8,322 bases of DNA from an uncultured Chloroflexota bacterium (GTDB lineage Bacteria > Chloroflexota > Anaerolineae > Anaerolineales > Villigracilaceae): contig CAILWD010000191.1 in the NCBI GenBank assembly GCA_903837815.1, positions 1-8,322 of the forward strand, given 5' to 3'. Below the pieces are notes generated by a model. It saw only the letters and a list, made by a program, of their open reading frames with translations, was not told where the DNA came from and searched no databases. Positions 5,886-8,322 of the stretch are shown here, one piece after another. Within the stretch, counting starts at the first letter, position 1; each line of letters begins with the position of its first letter. The position numbers and the translations under genes are program-made.

Positions 5886-5913
5886 GTCGGGGAGTCAGTT
5901 GTCGGGTAGTTGG

Positions 5914-6507
5914 TCACTCTTCCAGCGGAATATACTTCTTTGGGGGGCGAATTCCAATCAATCCCTTGAATGAATCTTGAATTGCTTTCATATCCGCTTC
6001 CACATCTTCGGTGGGATGGAAAACTTCGCCCACATGGACGGTCTTGTGCCTGCCGTCCACCTTTGCCAGCACGATGGGAATCCCAGCCCCTTTGGCGATG
6101 TGATAAAACCCTCTCTTCCATTCCTTCACCCCATGCCGCGTCCCTTCGGGGGCGATGACCAAAATGAAGCGCCCGGCTTTTTGACAGGCTTCGACTGTTT
6201 GCTCCACCAGCCCCGTAGACTTGGAACGGTCAACGGGAACGCCTCCGCAATAATAAAAGAACCAGCCAATCGGGCTGCGGAACAATTCCATTTTGCCCAT
6301 GTAACTCACATTGATTTTCAGGCGAAAGATGATGCCGAGGAACAGGATGAAATCCCAGTTCGAGGTGTGCGGCGCGCCGATGATTACGTACTTGGAAAGG
6401 TCGGGCAGCGCCCCGTCCACCTTCCAGCCTGAGAGGCGCATAATCGAATTGCTTGCCAGCCGCAGGAGTGGGCTGAATATGGGTGTGGTGAAAATGGTGG
6501 TTTTCAT
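5914..6507 (-). CDS. PlsC-type lysophospholipid/glycerophosphate acyltransferase
   Basis: This 197-residue protein is of the 1-acyl-sn-glycerol-3-phosphate acyltransferase superfamily, which transfers acyl chains to lysophosphatidate or related acceptors at the membrane. The catalytic HX4D motif is H47-TSNW-D52 (GAPHTSNWD). Block II is GGVPVDR (88-94), block III is PEGTR (120-124) and block IV is AGIPIVLAKV (141-150). Hydrophobic stretches around 41-64 and 78-90 could contact the membrane. It is short compared with typical PlsC (about 240 residues) and resembles compact members of unclear acceptor specificity, so phospholipid synthesis is likely but not proven. The ATG at 6507 lies 8 bases after the isomerase stop and has no Shine-Dalgarno, pointing to translational coupling. 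Confidence 0.92.
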   Translation of the reverse strand: MKTTIFTTPIFSPLLRLASNSIMRLSGWKVDGALPDLSKYVIIGAPHTSNWDFILFLGIIFRLKINVSYMGKMELFRSPIGWFFYYCGGVPVDRSKSTGLVEQTVEACQKAGRFILVIAPEGTRHGVKEWKRGFYHIAKGAGIPIVLAKVDGRHKTVHVGEVFHPTEDVEADMKAIQDSFKGLIGIRPPKKYIPLEE

Positions 6508-6515
6508 TGTGGCGA

Positions 6516-7523
6516 TTATTCTGCGTAAGCCCTGTGATCGCCCTGCGTTGATTCTTCATCCCAACCTCCAGGCGCAGACGAACATAAAATCCGAAAATTT
6601 CCTTCGAGTTGATAACTTTCACAACTCGCGGGGACCAGAACGGTGTCGAACTGGCGTAATGTAACGGCCCCTTTCAGGGTGGAGACGAGAGCCTGTCCTT
6701 CGGTCACGGTAAGGGCATGGAAACTCCTTTTATGGGTGTCTCTTTGGACAGGGGCGGAGATGATCTCTAGTAGAAAATATGGGCATTGAATCAGCGGCGC
6801 CACATTCCCCGCGTCTTTCCAGCGAATGATGCGGCCCTGTAAATCGGGATTGATCGCAGCGATGGATTTTTCGATGTGCAGCGCCCGCCCATTTGCCTGC
6901 GGACGATCCCAATCGAAAACGCGATAGGTCAGGTCGGATGTTTGTTGCACTTCGTACACCAGCAGTCCGGGCCCCAGCGCGTGGATGGTCCCGGCGGGCA
7001 TATAGACCGTATCGTTTGGCTGTACGTGATGACGCTCCGTCAGATCGAGGATGGCGGCGTTGCCTATGGCTGCATGAAGCTTTTCGAGCGGCGCGCCTGG
7101 CTTGATCCCCGCAATCAGTTGAGAATCATGCCGCGCGTCGAGGATGTGCCAGGCTTCGGTCTTGCCCACGAATTGCGGACCCTCCAACTGGCGCGCTATT
7201 CTGTCGTTGGGATGCACTTGAAGAGAAAGCCAGTTTGCGCAATCGAGCAATTTGATCAGCAACGGGAATCGCGCTGTCCCCGTTTCGATGCTGTTCGCGC
7301 CAAGCACCTCGGCTGGGTATTGGGCGGTCAATTGCGCCAGCGTCCAGCCTGCAAAAGGACCGTCTGCCACCCGGTTGTCCGCGTGAATCGACCAGACTTC
7401 GGCAATGGGGACATCGTCTGCTGTTGCGCCCGCGCTTGTCAAAGAAAGCAGGGCGCGTCCGCCCCAGACATAGTTGCGGACTGCCGGTGTGAATTTAAAC
7501 AGGGATGGAATTTGAGCAGGCAT
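6516..7523 (-). CDS. manA: Mannose-6-phosphate isomerase, class I
   Basis: This 335-residue cytoplasmic zinc enzyme of the cupin fold interconverts mannose 6-phosphate and fructose 6-phosphate, supplying GDP-mannose for glycans or allowing mannose use. The type I signature is clear. NYVWGG lies near the N-terminus (17-22). Zn ligands match the family: Q102 and H104 (LQVHPND), E123 (GKTEAW) and H181 (PAGTIHALG). YRVFDWDR (200-207) holds the catalytic Arg R201. A second, degenerate cupin half (about 245-320) follows, as usual for this short bacterial form. The ATG at 7523 begins MPAQIPSLFKFTPAVRNYVWG, which fits the family; the in-frame upstream codons to 7658 run through the 5' hairpin and are not conserved-looking. 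No Shine-Dalgarno is visible. It heads the minus-strand series and is transcribed divergently from the unknown gene at 7700. Confidence 0.95.
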   Translation of the reverse strand: MPAQIPSLFKFTPAVRNYVWGGRALLSLTSAGATADDVPIAEVWSIHADNRVADGPFAGWTLAQLTAQYPAEVLGANSIETGTARFPLLIKLLDCANWLSLQVHPNDRIARQLEGPQFVGKTEAWHILDARHDSQLIAGIKPGAPLEKLHAAIGNAAILDLTERHHVQPNDTVYMPAGTIHALGPGLLVYEVQQTSDLTYRVFDWDRPQANGRALHIEKSIAAINPDLQGRIIRWKDAGNVAPLIQCPYFLLEIISAPVQRDTHKRSFHALTVTEGQALVSTLKGAVTLRQFDTVLVPASCESYQLEGNFRILCSSAPGGWDEESTQGDHRAYAE

Positions 7524-7532
7524 TGAAATTTT

Positions 7533-7549
7533 TCTGCCGGGTCGGCAGA
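7533..7549 (-). promoter_or_regulatory. Leader hairpin just upstream of the mannose-6-phosphate isomerase start
   Basis: TCTGCCG-ACC-CGGCAGA forms a perfect 7-bp GC-rich stem on the minus strand. It ends 9 bases before the ATG at 7523 and is followed by AAAAATTTCA. It occupies the place where a Shine-Dalgarno sequence would be expected and none is seen. It could modulate ribosome access or simply stabilise the mRNA 5' end. A GATAAT that could be a -10 box lies about 15 bases upstream (7570-7565 region), with no convincing -35. Confidence 0.4.
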
Positions 7550-7620
7550 CCTTTCGACAGTTTTTATTATCCCATATTTTATTAAGAAGAAGGCGCGAGC
7601 GGGAAGGAGACGATAAACTC

Positions 7621-7649
7621 TTGCCCGTTTGACATTTTTCCTGTATCCT
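7621..7649 (+). promoter_or_regulatory. Weak candidate promoter for the plus-strand unknown gene
   Basis: TTGCCC (7621-7626) and TATCCT (7644-7649) are separated by exactly 17 bases, each matching the sigma-70 consensus at 4 of 6 positions. Initiation would fall near 7656, within the leader hairpin. A perfect TTGACA at 7629-7634 is also present but has no -10 partner at 16-18 bases. The 176-base divergent gap must hold promoters for both flanking genes. Confidence 0.3.
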
Positions 7650-7680
7650 TGCAGGCATTCAGCGGGGAATGTCCCTGCAA
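7649..7680 (+). promoter_or_regulatory. Leader hairpin upstream of the plus-strand unknown gene
   Basis: TTGCAGG-CATTC (7649-7660) pairs with GAATG-CCTGCAA (7667-7671 and 7674-7680), a 12-bp stem with a 2-base bulge (TC) and a 6-base loop AGCGGG. It ends 19 bases before the ATG at 7700. There is no T-run, so it is not a terminator on this strand. If transcription starts further upstream it would lie in the 5' untranslated region; otherwise the palindrome could be a DNA operator. Confidence 0.45.
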
Positions 7681-7699
7681 AAAAGGGAAATGCCAAACC

Positions 7700-8098
7700 A
7701 TGAATCAACCTGAAATCTGCCTGAACTTGTGGTATGTCCGTGATGAAGAGGGATTTATTTATTCCCTGCGGGCGCGGGCGTATTTTCTCGAAGGCAGCGA
7801 CGATGATAAACTGCGCGAATTGCAAAGGCTCTCACTGGTTGATTACCTGATTGCAAAGGCTTTTCCCATTCCACAACGCTACCAACTGGACAAGATGGGA
7901 GTTTTTGTGGTGCGCGGACTTCAAATATTGCCCACCAAGACAGCCCTTTTTGAAGACGCCATTCAATTCCTGCAAAGCGAAATACCTTTCCAAACTCCTT
8001 TCGATATTCCCGACAAGCCTTTGGTTTGCATTACCCCCCTGATCGGCGACGATGACGGGAATATCAGTTTGAAGATTGATGAAATCAATTATTTCTAG
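7700..8098 (+). CDS. Hypothetical protein of unknown function (132 residues)
   Basis: I do not recognise this protein. It is predicted soluble, with no signal peptide or membrane segment. It opens with a beta-like stretch ICLNLWYVRDEEGFIYSLRARAYFLEG, then a charged helix DDDKLRELQRLSLVDYLIAKAF (about 33-54), a VFVVRGLQILPT strand, an acidic-aromatic helix ALFEDAIQFLQSEIPF and a C-terminal segment GDDDGNISLKIDEINYF. Codon choice looks like real coding sequence and the frame has its own terminator, which supports expression. The ATG at 7700 was chosen because the longer TTG-initiated frame (7649) would translate the leader hairpin; only a weak AGGG lies 12 bases upstream. It is the only plus-strand gene in view and is divergent from the mannose-6-phosphate isomerase. 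No function is inferred. Confidence 0.8.
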   Translation: MNQPEICLNLWYVRDEEGFIYSLRARAYFLEGSDDDKLRELQRLSLVDYLIAKAFPIPQRYQLDKMGVFVVRGLQILPTKTALFEDAIQFLQSEIPFQTPFDIPDKPLVCITPLIGDDDGNISLKIDEINYF

Positions 8099-8183
8099 AG
8101 AAACCCAATGCCCAAACAAAAAGGCGAAACTAAGAGACTGTTTCATTATTCATTAAACATTATCGGAAATAACATACAAGTAC

Positions 8184-8244
8184 CGTCCCGAAGGTTTATT
8201 TCGAGTAATTTGAACATCTGATGGCAACCTTCGGGACGTTTTTT
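8184..8244 (+). terminator. Intrinsic terminator with a 13-bp stem and a long loop
   Basis: CGTCCCGAAGGTT (8184-8196) and its exact reverse complement AACCTTCGGGACG (8226-8238) are followed immediately by six Ts (8239-8244). The stem is perfect and GC-rich next to the T-run, as expected for a rho-independent terminator. The 29-base AT-rich loop is unusually long. It lies 85 bases after the stop of the unknown gene (8098) and would end that transcript. Confidence 0.75.
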
Positions 8245-8267
8245 CTAATTACCGATAAAGTCTAATA

Positions 8268-8322
8268 GGTATACAGGTAAACAAGTAGACAGGCGCGCAC
8301 GTGAAACCTGTCTACTTGTTTA
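8268..8322. repeat. Dispersed GTAGACA-type inverted-repeat element, copy 2 (cut by window edge)
   Basis: TAAACAAGTAGACAGG (8278-8293) is perfectly repeated in reverse complement at 8307-8322, a 16-bp stem around a 13-base spacer. The palindrome may continue past the window, because the left arm is preceded by GGTATACAGG. The left half matches the element at 1772-1797 at 22 of 26 positions, so both belong to one family, but this copy has much cleaner arms. No coding sequence is associated with it. Confidence 0.75.

Noticed and set aside
6876..7526. 216-codon plus-strand open frame
   Set aside because: Antisense to the mannose-6-phosphate isomerase, which has all its catalytic residues.
7524..7658. 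Longer mannose-6-phosphate isomerase starting at 7658
   Set aside because: The 45 extra residues are low-complexity and basic, cover the leader hairpin and the divergent promoter region, and precede a normal family N-terminus.
7690..7713. Seven-codon ORF (MPNHEST) overlapping the start of the unknown plus-strand gene
   Set aside because: Too short to support and its AGGG is too close to the ATG; probably chance.
7832..8146. 104-codon minus-strand open frame over the unknown gene
   Set aside because: The plus-strand frame has better codon choice, its own leader and a correctly oriented terminator; the minus frame has no upstream signals.

Overview
The window looks like ordinary chromosome from a Chloroflexota bacterium, probably an Anaerolineae-type member known from environmental genomes. 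That placement is an inference. It rests on a ClpC-type Clp ATPase, an F420/LLM oxidoreductase of the 'MKLDAALPP' subfamily, a mixed start-codon style (some genes with Shine-Dalgarno sequences, others without) and many intergenic palindromic elements. No phage, transposase, CRISPR, rRNA or tRNA signal was found.

Layout: eight genes lie on the minus strand and one on the plus strand. In minus-strand transcription order from the right they are: a class I mannose-6-phosphate isomerase (7523-6516), a PlsC-type acyltransferase (6507-5914), a hot-dog thioesterase (5873-5454), an M42-family metallopeptidase (5353-4304), an LLM-class flavin/F420 oxidoreductase (4236-3238) and a two-domain GNAT acetyltransferase (3188-2292). 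A strong terminator follows at 2271-2231. Next come a small MazG-like nucleotide pyrophosphohydrolase (2181-1852), a weaker terminator (1743-1724), and clpC, which begins at 1691 and leaves the left edge after 563 codons. On the plus strand, divergent from the isomerase, a 132-residue protein of unknown function (7700-8098) has a hairpin-bearing leader and a strong long-loop terminator. No gene-free stretch exceeds 300 bases; the longest is the 224-base right end, which holds that terminator and half of an inverted-repeat element.

The six genes from the isomerase to the acetyltransferase are same-strand and closely spaced, so they may be co-transcribed, but they do not form one recognisable pathway. 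The isomerase and acyltransferase are separated by only 8 bases and are probably translationally coupled. The thioesterase may have its own promoter and be leaderless. ClpC (protein quality control) and the MazG-like protein (nucleotide pool cleaning) are separate housekeeping units.

The most unusual aspect is the non-coding DNA. Nearly every larger gap is filled by a different palindromic element: a GTAGACA-rich inverted repeat present twice (1772-1866 and 8268-8322), a 14-bp perfect palindrome acting as a terminator (2241-2271), a GGGGCC hairpin (3203-3230), a predicted three-way-junction element directly upstream of the LLM ribosome-binding site (4251-4302), and a 79-base imperfect palindrome filling the thioesterase-peptidase gap (5372-5450). 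Several have caused spurious N-terminal extensions in naive ORF calls, and starts here were corrected accordingly. I see no clear new defence or metabolic system; the repeats and the unknown plus-strand gene are the best leads.
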